From positions 62,001 through 126,000 of the forward strand of contig JAWKZW010000001.1 of assembly GCA_041395725.1 (NCBI GenBank): a DNA stretch of 64,000 bases, given 5' to 3'. A program made the position numbers and the translations under genes. This DNA is from Gammaproteobacteria bacterium (GTDB lineage Bacteria > Pseudomonadota > Gammaproteobacteria > Pseudomonadales > Pseudohongiellaceae). Positions 1 through 8,236 of this stretch are shown one piece after another (the stretch's first letter is position 1; the number at the start of each line of letters is the position of its first letter). The notes below the pieces were generated by a model. That model was given only the letters and a program-made list of their open reading frames with translations. It was not told the origin of the DNA and made no database searches.

Positions 1-2
1 CG

Positions 3-1574
3 GTCTCCCTCGTGATGTTGCTTACCGTTGCGGCACAGCCCTCCCTGGCCCAACTGACCGGTTTCAAGGCCGAGGCGGCCGACTATATCGAAAGCAGCGC
101 CAAGTTAACTCAGGAAATAGTCGACATGCTGTTTTCTTTTTCCGAGCTGGGCTTCCAGGAGTTTGAAACCCAGCGCTACCTTACCGGCCTCCTCGCGGAC
201 AATGGTTTCAACATTGAGCTTGGGGTGGCAGGAATTCCTTCCGCCTGGCTGGCAACCTGGGGAAGCGGCGAACCGGTCATTGCCCTGGGGTCGGACGTGG
301 ACGGCATTCCCAAAGCGTCGCAGATGCCCGGTGTCGCTTACCGGCAGCCTATGATCGAAGGTGCGCCGGGTCACGGGGAAGGCCATAACTCCGGACAGGC
401 AGTCAACATTGTGGCCGCACTGGCCGTCAAGGAGATCATGGAGCGCGAGGGGCTGCCCGGCACCATCGTCATCTGGCCTGGCATAGCCGAGGAATTGCTG
501 GGCACCAAGGCCTGGTTCGCCCGGGACGGTCTGTTCGACGATGTTGACGCCGTACTGTTCACCCACGTTTCCAACAACATGAACGTCAGCTGGGGCGACG
601 CCCGGGGTACCGGCCTGGTGTCGGTGGAATACATGTTCGCAGGGGAAGCAGCCCACGGTGCAGGCGACCCCTGGCAGGGACGCAGCGCCCTGGATGCTGT
701 CGAACTGATGAACGTGGCCTGGAATTACCGCCGCGAACACCTGCACCCGCTGCAGCGCTCCCATTACGTGATCAGCAACGGAGGAGACCAGCCCAATGTA
801 GTCCCCTCCTATGCCAGCGTCTGGTACTTCATCCGGGAAGTGACGGCCGACGGCATCCGCAATAATTTCGGCGCCTTGCAGCGGATTGCCGAGGGTGCCG
901 CCATGATGACCGATACCGAAGTCAGTCGCCGTATCGTGGGCACCGCCTACCCCAGGCACTTCAACCGGCCTATCGCCCTGGCCATGGACGAAAATATTCA
1001 GGCAGTCGGCCTCCCCACCTGGACCGAAGACGACCAGATATTCGCCAAGGCGATTCAAGAGCTGATGGGGAACGAAGATCCACAGGGCCTGCCCTCTGAA
1101 CTGTCGGGTATCCAGCCGCCCCTGGAGAACCCGGTTTCCGGGGGCTCTGACGACATCGGCGATGTGTCCTGGAATGTGCCGACCGTGACCCTGCGCTTCC
1201 CGTCCAACGTGCGCGGTCTGCAGGGTCATCACTGGTCCAGCGCCATGGCCATGGCCACCCCCATCGCCCACAAGGGCGCGACGGCCGGCGCCAAAGTAAT
1301 CGCCGCCACCATGCTGGACCTGGTTCAGGACGAGGCCCTGGTGGAAGACGCCTGGGGTTACTTCGACGACGTGCAGACGCAGAATCATCAGTACACGCCG
1401 TTCATCGGCCCGAATGATCCGCCAGCGATAGAAAAGAACGCCGAAACCATGGCTCAGTTCAAGGCGCAGTTACAGGAGCTCTACTACGACCCTTCCCGCT
1501 ATGACACTTACCTGGAACAGCTGGGCATTGACTACCCGCAACTGGAGCCCACTCTGATCCAGCGCGGCAGGTAG
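3..1574 (+). CDS. Secreted M20-family amidohydrolase/peptidase, AbgB-like (5' partial)
   Basis: This is a zinc-dependent amidohydrolase of the M20 family, closest in layout to the AbgB subunit of p-aminobenzoyl-glutamate hydrolase and related metal-dependent peptidases. Visible family marks are the DVDG segment (about residue 95), GHGEGHNSG (about 121-128) with a metal-binding His, and GIAEELLGTKAW, which supplies the acidic ligands. The first codons read as the hydrophobic core of a signal peptide ending in PSLAQ. The frame is open to the window edge (codons Val-Ser-Leu before the GTG at 12), so the real start probably lies outside the window. The C-terminal tail after the dimerisation domain is longer than in typical M20 enzymes. 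Substrate is unknown. A 15-bp hairpin follows the stop. Confidence 0.8.
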   Translation, partial: VSLVMLLTVAAQPSLAQLTGFKAEAADYIESSAKLTQEIVDMLFSFSELGFQEFETQRYLTGLLADNGFNIELGVAGIPSAWLATWGSGEPVIALGSDVDGIPKASQMPGVAYRQPMIEGAPGHGEGHNSGQAVNIVAALAVKEIMEREGLPGTIVIWPGIAEELLGTKAWFARDGLFDDVDAVLFTHVSNNMNVSWGDARGTGLVSVEYMFAGEAAHGAGDPWQGRSALDAVELMNVAWNYRREHLHPLQRSHYVISNGGDQPNVVPSYASVWYFIREVTADGIRNNFGALQRIAEGAAMMTDTEVSRRIVGTAYPRHFNRPIALAMDENIQAVGLPTWTEDDQIFAKAIQELMGNEDPQGLPSELSGIQPPLENPVSGGSDDIGDVSWNVPTVTLRFPSNVRGLQGHHWSSAMAMATPIAHKGATAGAKVIAATMLDLVQDEALVEDAWGYFDDVQTQNHQYTPFIGPNDPPAIEKNAETMAQFKAQLQELYYDPSRYDTYLEQLGIDYPQLEPTLIQRGR

Positions 1575-1632
1575 CCGCAAAGAGCCGCGGCGGAACCAAG
1601 GGCCCAGCCGGGGCCGATTGATTCTTACCGCA

Positions 1633-1672
1633 GGGTGATCCGAGCAGCCGACAGTGACTGCTCAGATCACCC
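1633..1672. terminator. 15-bp inverted repeat after the M20 peptidase gene
   Basis: The arms 1633-1647 and 1658-1672 match at 14 of 15 positions around a 10-nt loop. No T-run follows on either strand, so it is a strong hairpin that may stop transcription or stabilise the mRNA 3' end rather than a textbook intrinsic terminator. Confidence 0.5.
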
Positions 1673-1849
1673 ACCACTACAGGGCCTTAAGCGCCGCAGC
1701 CTTACCCCGCCGCTCACGCACAACGAATCGCTCCCGGCCTGTGCCCTTGAAAAATTTGCTGGAATCCCTACATTCTCCTTTGCCAGGCAAGACAGGGGGC
1801 CGTAACCCCTGATTTTTATTTCGTCTTTGTTACGTTTTTGAGGGATGGA

Positions 1850-2428
1850 ATGAGAATAAAACAATTCAATCACAGATCCTTTCTTTGGCGGTCGCTGATT
1901 ACTCTGCTGGGAATCGGTTTTGCCGTACAGTCCTACCAGGTTTACCGCCTGGACAGAAAAATTTCCGAACTGCAGGGGGCTGAAAATGTCACCCCCTCAG
2001 CCACCCCGTCCACAGCCCGACCGTTTGATCCCTGGGGATCCGGCGCTGGCGGTGATCCGTTCACCAATATGCAACAGCAGATGGATGCGCTGTTCGGATC
2101 GCTTTTGCAGGACAGTCGCGCACTCCCCTCGTCGGGACTGCGCGCATCCGCTGCCCCGACGATTGAAGTGAGCGAGACCGACCGCGAATACCGGGTGGTT
2201 ATAGAAGTGCCAGAGAATGGTGAACTGGAGCTATCGACCGACATCGAGGACAACACCGTCCGGGTGGCCGGCAGCATCGTCTATACCGCACCGGGCAGCT
2301 TCGCCGCAACATTCTCCAGTCGCAGTCAATTCTCCCGCTCGATTCCCCTGAGCGACCCGGTGGACCCGCTGGCGATGAGGACTGACAAAAACGCCCAGGG
2401 GATTGTTATCACAATCCCGAAAGTCTGA
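1850..2428 (+). CDS. Membrane-anchored small heat-shock (Hsp20/alpha-crystallin-like) protein
   Basis: The protein has a short basic N-terminus, one transmembrane segment (about residues 12-28, LITLLGIGFAVQSYQVY), a Pro/Ser/Gly-rich linker and a C-terminal beta-rich domain. That domain has the Hsp20 pattern: PTIEVSETDREYRVVIEVPE, a central variable strand region and a final GIVITIPKV strand matching the conserved end of alpha-crystallin domains. Most Hsp20 proteins are cytosolic; the anchor suggests periplasm-facing or membrane-associated chaperone work. I chose the ATG at 1850 rather than the TTG at 1838 because GAGGG sits 5 nt upstream of it. It is a single gene between a hairpin and a gene-free stretch. 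The fold call rests on pattern, not on a search. Confidence 0.7.
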   Translation: MRIKQFNHRSFLWRSLITLLGIGFAVQSYQVYRLDRKISELQGAENVTPSATPSTARPFDPWGSGAGGDPFTNMQQQMDALFGSLLQDSRALPSSGLRASAAPTIEVSETDREYRVVIEVPENGELELSTDIEDNTVRVAGSIVYTAPGSFAATFSSRSQFSRSIPLSDPVDPLAMRTDKNAQGIVITIPKV

Positions 2429-2779
2429 GCAGGCCTGCGGAAGGAAAGCTCCCGACCTTAAAAAAATCCGCGCCAAGCCCTGTTGATCTGCGGACCACCA
2501 GGGCGCGGCGAATTATTATTGAACGATTGTATTTTAACAGAAAATACGCGGTCGGCGAGGCGCATTGCCGTCGGCACGCGTCGGCCTGTCAAGGCAGCAC
2601 AACAAAGCCTGAGGGCTTGTCTGAAGAACACAACAGAATCACGCAAAGCATCGGGATAATCAGTCAGTACTTCCTTACTTATTTTCAGCAATCTAATTTT
2701 TTATGAACCGCTTCAAGAAACAGCGCGTAACCACTTGTCCCTATCATTGACAATGCGTTTAAACACTGAGGAGTGTACT
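2429..2779. other. Gene-free stretch upstream of the fasciclin gene
   Basis: About 350 nt without a convincing reading frame. It has a GC-rich first part followed by an AT-rich second part, which probably holds the promoter of the fasciclin gene. I see no recognisable RNA element or repeat. Confidence 0.4.
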
Positions 2780-3265
2780 ATGAATTTTGTTTCCCGAACC
2801 GTCCTTGCCGCTGTCGCCGCCAGTTCATTTGCTCTTACGTCGGTCTCAGTCAAGGCTCAGGATATCGTCGATACCGCCGTTGCTGCCGGAATGTTCAACA
2901 CCCTGGTGGCCGCAGTTCAGGCAGCCGGTCTGGTTGAAACTCTGAAAGGCGACGGTCCATTCACCGTTTTTGCTCCGACCGATGAGGCTTTCGCCAAACT
3001 GCCCGCAGGCACGGTCGAAAATCTGCTCAAGCCCGAAAATCAGGACCAGTTGATTGCCGTACTGACCTACCATGTAGTGCCCGGCAAGATCATGTCTGCT
3101 GACATTGCCGGTCAGACCGCGCAAGTTGCCAGTGTGCAGGGCAGCTCCCTGTCCGTGGATGCGACCGACGGCGTTAAAGTCGACAACGCGACCGTGATCA
3201 GTGCCGACATCGAAACTGATAACGGAGTGATCCATGTTATTGACTCAGTCGTATTACCCAACTAG
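2780..3265 (+). CDS. Secreted fasciclin (FAS1) domain protein
   Basis: After a signal peptide (MNFVSRTVLAAVAASSFALT, cleavage near VKAQ) there is one complete FAS1 domain. It carries both signature stretches: H1 as GPFTVFAPTDEAFAKLP and H2 in the final VIHVIDSVVLP. YHVVPGKI lies between them. FAS1 domains are adhesion modules; single-domain exported forms are common in marine and stress-responsive bacteria. The start at 2780 is preferred because GAGGAG lies 6 nt upstream, whereas the upstream TTG (2735) would add a non-signal extension. The gene is monocistronic, ending at a strong intrinsic terminator. Confidence 0.9.
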   Translation: MNFVSRTVLAAVAASSFALTSVSVKAQDIVDTAVAAGMFNTLVAAVQAAGLVETLKGDGPFTVFAPTDEAFAKLPAGTVENLLKPENQDQLIAVLTYHVVPGKIMSADIAGQTAQVASVQGSSLSVDATDGVKVDNATVISADIETDNGVIHVIDSVVLPN

Positions 3266-3297
3266 CACCTATCTTAGTTAAACATCTCTCTTGTTCT

Positions 3298-3323
3298 GGC
3301 CGACTCTCAGTCGGCCATTTTTT
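3298..3323 (+). terminator. Intrinsic terminator of the fasciclin gene
   Basis: A perfect 8-bp stem (3298-3305 with 3309-3316) and 3-nt loop is followed by ATTTTTT. It lies 33 nt after the stop codon. Confidence 0.9.
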
Positions 3324-3361
3324 ATCTGGTGAACCCGGACGAGCCCGGGTGATTCCGCTCA

Positions 3362-3532
3362 ATGCACAAAGGAAATAAAACCAGACTACCTGAAAAGGCC
3401 TGCGAAACCTGCAAGCGGCCTTTCGTCTGGCGCAAAAAATGGAAGTCTTCCTGGCCTGCTGTCAAGTACTGTTCCGAACGATGCCGCCGTCACAGAAACA
3501 CAGTGACAGGCTCTTATCACAGCAATGCCTGA
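3362..3532 (+). CDS. DUF2256 small Cys-rich protein (56 aa)
   Basis: A very short gene encoding 56 residues. Its core, ACETCKRPFVWRKKW then KYCSERCRRHR, is the DUF2256 signature: two CxxC/CxxxC-like pairs that could bind one zinc ion around a conserved FxWRKKW stretch. The function is unknown. The family is often found beside cryptochrome/photolyase-like and FAD-oxidoreductase genes, and both types occur in this window (6219 and 38012). No clear Shine-Dalgarno sequence is seen before the ATG. The coding call rests on the family match and correct codon structure up to the TGA at 3530. It lies between the fasciclin terminator and the convergent receptor gene. Confidence 0.85.
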   Translation: MHKGNKTRLPEKACETCKRPFVWRKKWKSSWPAVKYCSERCRRHRNTVTGSYHSNA

Positions 3533-3584
3533 CCCCTTCTCAGGCGTCATTGATACCCACCAGGGTCGGCCTGCAGAATCAGCC

Positions 3585-5444
3585 TCACCGCAGCTTCAGG
3601 TCGACACCGACATAGTAAGCCCGGCCCGGCGTGTTGTAATCGATAATCTCCTGATAACGGGCATCGGTGGCATTTTCTACCCGCCCGACCAACCTGACTG
3701 AGTCAGTAAGCTGGTAACTGATATTGAGGTCCAGAACCTCGAAATCATCCAACGGCGTAACTGCCCCAAACACCTCATCAATACTGTCGCGGGACATACG
3801 GTAATAGGCATGAATTGCCAGACGGTCTTCAATAGCACGGTAAGTCAGCCCCAGGTTGGCCAGATTTCGCGGCCGGCGAATACGCTGCTGACCGTCCGGG
3901 CGTTCCGTGTCGTTGTAGGTGTAATTGCCGGACAGTTCCAGATTGGCGGATAAGGCATAGGCAGCAGAAAACTCGACGCCCTCCGACTGACTGGAGCCCA
4001 GGTCCTGCAGGTAACCGCTGAATCCGGACAGGTCAAAAAAGATGGCGTCTTCTACCTGCTGATCAAAAAAGACCAGCTCGAGGCGCAGATCCGGGCCGGC
4101 AAGGTATTCGACACCCAGCTCGAAGCCTTCACTGGTCTCCTGCCGCAGCGACACCAGCGCAGCGGGCGGGAAAGCAAAAGGTCCGCTGTTGTACTCAATT
4201 TCGAAGAGACTCGGCGCCCGGAAACCCGTCCCGAAGGCAGTCCTGAACTTAAGCAGCGCGTCATTATTCAGTGTCAGCAAGTAGGCGGCACTGACCCGAT
4301 AACTGGTATTGGTACCAAAGTCATCGTTGTCATCGTGGCGGAGCCCGGCAGTAAAAAACAGGCTGTCCGAAAAGTCGCCCAGGTATTCCAGATAGGCCCC
4401 GGTATTATCCCTACTGCCGTTACCGTTATCCGCTTTTTCGCGGTCTAGACCATAGACCAGATTGAAACCTGGTGATCGGGTCATGCTGCCGGTGTATTCC
4501 AATCGCTCCAGACTGCCTTCATTCCCGAACGCCAACTGCCCTGACGCATAACTCTTGCGTGAAGTTTCCGTCGTCGCATAGGACAGCTGGTGGCCAAAGC
4601 CATCGGCCTTGTATTCAACGGCCAGCCGTGAACTTTGCAGGCCATACGTCGAATCGCAGTCATGGACAGTGGTCCCCCTGAAACAGCCGTCGAATTCGGA
4701 CTCTCCGGTCACGTCCCGATGAACCAGGTCTAAGCGCCAGTTGTCGGATAACTGATAGCCCAACCGGCCGTGCAAAGTCGTGTTGTCGTAACCGTCCTCA
4801 TCGGCGAGCACGGTATCCGACCGGCGGGAGTTAATACCATTGGTACTGAGGTCAACAGCTGAAAGGTAGAAATCCGCGGGGCCGCTGCGACCAGACACAC
4901 TGCCGCTGACCTGGCGGGTGTCGAATTCACCGCTTTCCAGCTGCAGCTCCCCCAGCATGCCCTCGCTGTCCCGGCGACTGAAAATGTTGACCACACCGCC
5001 GGCATCGGCACCGTAGCCCAGCCCCTGTGGGCCGCGCAACACCTCAACCCGGTCAACCCCACCGCTGAGCAGCTGCTCAATCTGGGGGCCGATCTGCGGC
5101 AGGCTCGGATCAAGCAGGCGCATGCCATCAAACAGGGTAAGCGTGCGGAAGCCTTCCTCGCCCCGGATCCTCAGGCTTGTCGGCTGACCCGCCCCGCCGC
5201 CACCAGTACTGCCGATGCCCGGCATCTGTCGCAGCACATCCACCAGAGCCAGATTGCCGTGGGACTTGATCTCCTCTTCGGTCAGCACGGAAACCGAAGT
5301 GCCCACATGACGCAGGGGCGTCGGAATGCGGCTTGAGGTGACAATTACCTCATCCAGGCCGGGACTCAACTGCTGGGCGGTGAGCGAAGCAACAGGAAAA
5401 ATCAGAACAACCGCACCGAACAGTGCAGACGGGAAGATGCGCAT
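3585..5444 (-). CDS. btuB: TonB-dependent vitamin B12 (cobalamin) receptor, BtuB-like
   Basis: An outer-membrane TonB-dependent receptor of 619 residues, about the length of BtuB. The signal peptide ends near LTAQQ; a TonB box-like DEVIVTSSR follows; the plug domain has RVEVLRGPQGLGYGADAGGVVNI; the C-terminal barrel ends in YYVGVDLKLR with a terminal aromatic/hydrophobic pattern. Cobalamin specificity is supported mainly by the B12 riboswitch in the leader (5565-5700), which would shut the gene off when adenosylcobalamin is plentiful. No btuCDF or cob genes lie nearby, so uptake across the inner membrane must be encoded elsewhere. GAGGG lies about 9 nt before the ATG. Confidence 0.88.
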   Translation of the reverse strand: MRIFPSALFGAVVLIFPVASLTAQQLSPGLDEVIVTSSRIPTPLRHVGTSVSVLTEEEIKSHGNLALVDVLRQMPGIGSTGGGGAGQPTSLRIRGEEGFRTLTLFDGMRLLDPSLPQIGPQIEQLLSGGVDRVEVLRGPQGLGYGADAGGVVNIFSRRDSEGMLGELQLESGEFDTRQVSGSVSGRSGPADFYLSAVDLSTNGINSRRSDTVLADEDGYDNTTLHGRLGYQLSDNWRLDLVHRDVTGESEFDGCFRGTTVHDCDSTYGLQSSRLAVEYKADGFGHQLSYATTETSRKSYASGQLAFGNEGSLERLEYTGSMTRSPGFNLVYGLDREKADNGNGSRDNTGAYLEYLGDFSDSLFFTAGLRHDDNDDFGTNTSYRVSAAYLLTLNNDALLKFRTAFGTGFRAPSLFEIEYNSGPFAFPPAALVSLRQETSEGFELGVEYLAGPDLRLELVFFDQQVEDAIFFDLSGFSGYLQDLGSSQSEGVEFSAAYALSANLELSGNYTYNDTERPDGQQRIRRPRNLANLGLTYRAIEDRLAIHAYYRMSRDSIDEVFGAVTPLDDFEVLDLNISYQLTDSVRLVGRVENATDARYQEIIDYNTPGRAYYVGVDLKLR

Positions 5445-5564
5445 GGTATTCGCCCTCGTGAATCTTGCTTGCTATTCCCATCATGGGAGGAATGCGTCGA
5501 AGGCGAGGGTTGACCTGCAGGCAATAGCAGTCCAGCCACATGTGAAGCCCTCCGCTTCTTCAAC

Positions 5565-5700
5565 GTAGTCTGATACGGGCCTGGTATCGGACTTACCGGC
5601 CGGTCGGGAGCGATCTGACTGAACGCTCCAGACTGACAGGAATACCGTTGCGGGGGCAGTGTTGGACTCTAACCAACTTCCCAGGTAAACCCAATCATTG
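5565..5700 (-). promoter_or_regulatory. Cobalamin (B12) riboswitch
   Basis: Read on the minus strand, the leader of the BtuB-like gene contains the conserved core in the right order. First comes GGGAAG (about 5682-5677), then a hairpin with GAGTCC, then the CTGCCCCCGCAACGGTA block (about 5660-5644), a variable stem, and last the B12-box-like GGTAAGTCCGATACCAGGCC (about 5598-5579). These are hallmarks of adenosylcobalamin aptamers. The aptamer ends about 120 nt before the start codon, leaving room for an expression platform. Exact boundaries are approximate. Confidence 0.88.
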
Positions 5701-5876
5701 CATAAATTGTTGAGGTCAGGAGCTTTCAGAGTAGTATTTCCAGCGCCGCACGGAGATTTTTATGGATTGAGCGTAGTCACTCTACGTGATATCCAGAAAA
5801 ATTGAGTACGGCGCTGGAAATACTGCTATGGAAGCAGCGAAGCGGTCCTGGGCCAACAATTTATGCAATGATTGGG
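5690..5876. repeat. 187-bp near-palindromic element (MITE- or REP-like)
   Basis: The ends 5690-5712 and 5854-5876 are perfect 23-bp inverted repeats. Inside, 5731-5748 pairs with 5809-5826 (17 of 18), further segments around 5755-5765 pair with 5791-5803, and a 5-bp stem (5772-5776 with 5782-5786) closes the centre. The whole block could fold into one long imperfect hairpin. It abuts the 5' end of the cobalamin riboswitch. There is no coding capacity, so a non-autonomous mobile element or a structured RNA are the best options. Confidence 0.75.
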
Positions 5877-6218
5877 TAAATACCGTATCGATTCAGAAAC
5901 GGATGGTAGCGCTCCGAGGCGCGTTTGGCTATGGTGTTGTTGTAATAACGCCGTTTTGCCTGACCCGGTGTGGAGGGTGGGGAGCGTTTAGAAGGATGCT
6001 GTACCAGTGGAAGACAGCTTTTCTGGAGCCAGCCGATACGGCACAGTCCGCCAGGCTGCGCCGGGAAGCCATGTTGCTTTCGAAAAGTGATTGCATTGAG
6101 CCTCTGCGGCTCCCGATCCAGAAAAGGGCAGCAGGCGTATTCATTTCCTTGCAATCTGTGCCGCTGACTCTACGCGGACATCTGACCAAAGGCTTCAGCC
6201 TGCTACAAAAAGGTGAAC
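5877..6218. other. Gene-free stretch upstream of the FAD oxidoreductase
   Basis: About 340 nt between the palindrome and the FAD oxidoreductase. Frames are open on both strands but none shows a family signature or a good ribosome binding site. It presumably carries the promoter of the next gene. Confidence 0.35.
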
Positions 6219-7193
6219 ATGACCAACCTGGCAATAATCGGTGCGGGTATCGCCGGACTGACTCTCGCTTCCTGTCTGAAGGACACCACCCAATTGACCA
6301 TCCTGGAAAAGTCCCGGGGGACCGGCGGCAGATTGGCAACCCGCAGGGCGGGGGAGTTTCAGTTCGATCACGGCGCCCAGTATTTCACCGCTCGCAGTCA
6401 GGAATTCCGCCAGTTTCTGAACCGGCAGTTTGACAGTACCACGCTGCAGGACTGGCAACCCAGAACACTCACCCTGAGTGCGGGAGAGAAATCGTACCGC
6501 CGCCCCTGGTTTGAACCACACTGGGTGGGAGCTCCCGCCATGAACACGCTGGGAAAGGTACTGTCCAGCCAGCTGGACATCGAACTGCAGGCCACTGTTA
6601 AAAGTCTGACCTCAACGTCCGCGGGCTGGATATTAGAGCTGGAAAATGGCCAGGAACGGGGCCCGTTTGACTGGGTGGCGATCACCGCGCCGGCCGCGCA
6701 GACCCGGGCTTTGCTGCCGACGGAATTTCAACACCACCAGGCCCTGCAGAAAGTTCGCATGTCCTCTTGTTTCAGCCTCATGCTGGGCTTTCGTCAGCCT
6801 CCTCAACTGCCCTTTCAGGCCGCTCGCAGCAAAGATTCCCCGCTCGGCTGGATAGCCGTTGACTCCGAAAAGCCCGGCCGCGATGGCCCGTTCAGCCTGC
6901 TGGTGCAAAGCAGTAACAGCTGGGCAGACCTGAACCTGGAAAAGCCGCTGGAGCAGATACAGGACACCCTGCTGTCAGCAGTGCTGAACCTGCTTCCGAA
7001 CCTGCCCGAACCCGACCATCTGGATCTGCATCGCTGGCGCTACGCAGCAACGGTTGAACCCCTGGCGCAGGATTTTCTCATCGACCCGAACCTTAAACTG
7101 GCCGCCTGCGGCGACTGGTGCCTGGGCGGCCGCGTCGAAGCTGCTTTCACCAGCGCCTTTCGACTGGCCAATGCCCTGCGTGATTCGTTCTAA
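6219..7193 (+). CDS. FAD-dependent oxidoreductase, renalase-like
   Basis: A flavoprotein of the amine-oxidase/renalase superfamily, about 324 residues. The N-terminal Rossmann motif IIGAGIAGLTLASCL is followed by an acidic residue (ILEKSRGTGGR) that binds the FAD ribose; the GRLATRR and FDHGAQYFTAR segments are typical of NAD/FAD-dependent oxidoreductases annotated as renalase-like. The C-terminus has the second FAD motif, CGDWCLGGRVEAAFTSA. The substrate is unknown; relatives oxidise reduced nicotinamide isomers. The ATG at 6219 is preferred over the GTG at 6213 because AAAAAGG ends 5 nt before it. Such genes are frequent neighbours of photolyase-like genes and DUF2256, which lies at 3362. 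Confidence 0.8.
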   Translation: MTNLAIIGAGIAGLTLASCLKDTTQLTILEKSRGTGGRLATRRAGEFQFDHGAQYFTARSQEFRQFLNRQFDSTTLQDWQPRTLTLSAGEKSYRRPWFEPHWVGAPAMNTLGKVLSSQLDIELQATVKSLTSTSAGWILELENGQERGPFDWVAITAPAAQTRALLPTEFQHHQALQKVRMSSCFSLMLGFRQPPQLPFQAARSKDSPLGWIAVDSEKPGRDGPFSLLVQSSNSWADLNLEKPLEQIQDTLLSAVLNLLPNLPEPDHLDLHRWRYAATVEPLAQDFLIDPNLKLAACGDWCLGGRVEAAFTSAFRLANALRDSF

Positions 7194-7306
7194 AGGGCTT
7201 CAGCATCGGGGGGACGGAATCACTGAAATCTGAATGCAAAGGTCCGCCAACCGGTTCGGGCACAGTAATTCAGAGAATCCCTCGCACACAGTAAAGGAGC
7301 CACTGT

Positions 7307-7342
7307 TTGATTACCACAACGCCAGAGCATTGTGGTAATCAA
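7307..7342. terminator. Perfect 13-bp inverted repeat between convergent genes
   Basis: The arms 7307-7319 and 7330-7342 are perfect inverted repeats around a 10-nt loop. The position between the convergent ends of the FAD oxidoreductase and the YHS-like gene fits a bidirectional terminator, although only a short A/T tract follows. Confidence 0.55.
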
Positions 7343-7460
7343 TAAAAGGATCCCCAGTCAGCCATACGGCGAGCGGGGAACTTCGACAGTTTGAAGCGGG
7401 GAAATGACAGGCGCCGTACAATTCAACCGAAACTGTAGACGCCATGTCTGCTTGAGGAAC

Positions 7461-7985
7461 CTACTCGTTGACTTTTAAGTTGCCGGCAGCTATCGCCAGT
7501 TCATAGCGCAAACGCGCATTGTCAATATTGCGCTCGGTGTCCTGCAGAAAGCTTGTGCGGACTTCGAAGCGGCCGTTCAGTACGAGAAGATTACCGATAC
7601 GAACAGCCGTGCGGGGATCACCTCTGGCTGTGAGATTGCCAACGCTCATACCTAATGCGCAGTGCCCGCCCACGAAGGGAAGGTATTTATTGCGGCCATT
7701 GTCCTGGGTGGCCGCTTCAAAACTTGACTGGTTTGCGGCGCTTGCGAAGCACCAATCCACACCTTGCAACCTGGACTTGTACGCACTGCAGTCTGCTTCT
7801 ACGATCATGTGCTCGTCATAGGCCGCCACGAGATCGTAAGCGATCAGTTGGCCGTCTGCCATACGCGAGAAACCGATGCCATCATTATTGATGATGGCAT
7901 CTGGAACCTGCTGGGCGAGAGCCGGCGCACAGAAACCAAAGAGCAATGCCAGGGCAGCCAGTGAATTCACTAAGCGAGTTTTCAT
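7461..7985 (-). CDS. Exported YHS-domain-like protein
   Basis: A signal peptide (MKTRLVNSLAALALLFGFCAPALAQ) precedes a domain resembling secreted YHS proteins. YDLVAAY, VDWCFASAANQSSFEA, YLPFVGGHCALGMSVG and VRIGNLLVLNG follow the usual order of a YHS core (YDPVAYF, FASAENRDLF, YGGYCAYAMS, DGKLYLN). YHS domains are thought to bind metals. The role is unknown. The ATG at 7985 is chosen because GGAG lies 7 nt upstream; the in-frame TTG at 7991 is less likely. It lies downstream of the N-ATPase genes on the same strand, separated by about 250 nt that includes a hairpin, and is likely a separate unit. Confidence 0.65.
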   Translation of the reverse strand: MKTRLVNSLAALALLFGFCAPALAQQVPDAIINNDGIGFSRMADGQLIAYDLVAAYDEHMIVEADCSAYKSRLQGVDWCFASAANQSSFEAATQDNGRNKYLPFVGGHCALGMSVGNLTARGDPRTAVRIGNLLVLNGRFEVRTSFLQDTERNIDNARLRYELAIAAGNLKVNE

Positions 7986-8023
7986 TATCAATCTCCACTT
8001 GGGGACTTAAAGGGGTGTTAAGG

Positions 8024-8042
8024 AGCCTCTGATTAAGAGGCT
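8024..8042. terminator. 7-bp hairpin between atpG and the YHS-like gene
   Basis: AGCCTCT (8024-8030) and AGAGGCT (8036-8042) form a perfect stem with a 5-nt loop. It lies about 195 nt beyond the atpG stop and could end the ATPase transcript, but no T-run follows. Confidence 0.4.
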
Positions 8043-8070
8043 GCTTAAAGGTATATCTTAAGAGGGGAGA

Positions 8071-8113
8071 TTGTCCAGTTTCGTGATGGCCGAAACAGGT
8101 GCTCTATCGAGCG
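8071..8113. repeat. Degenerate direct repeat, left copy (flanks the N-ATPase/phosphoketolase block)
   Basis: TTGTCCAGTTTCGTG begins a 30-nt stretch that matches 27201-27230 at 23 of 30 positions in the same orientation. A shared CTATCGAG comes a few bases later in both copies. The two copies bracket the whole 8.2-27.0 kb gene block. This could be remnant transposon or attachment-site sequence. Confidence 0.4.
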
Positions 8114-8236
8114 GGTGGGCATGGTCTTGTTGGGAACCTCTGACCTCCATCAGCAATTGTGAACAGCCGAGGTGTCAGCTGTGCAAAGCAAGTCGCCGGC
8201 GAGCTCGTCTTAAGACCAGAACATTGCGGTAATAAA

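Noticed and set aside
105..1388. Long minus-strand open frame (427 codons) opposite the M20 peptidase gene
   Set aside because: It is a shadow of the plus-strand gene in GC-rich DNA. The translation has no motif or signal, while the plus strand has clear family motifs.
5786..6433. Plus-strand open frame of 215 codons from the palindrome into the FAD oxidoreductase gene
   Set aside because: It starts inside the palindromic element and overlaps the FAD oxidoreductase in another frame. The translation shows no family and the start lacks a ribosome binding site.
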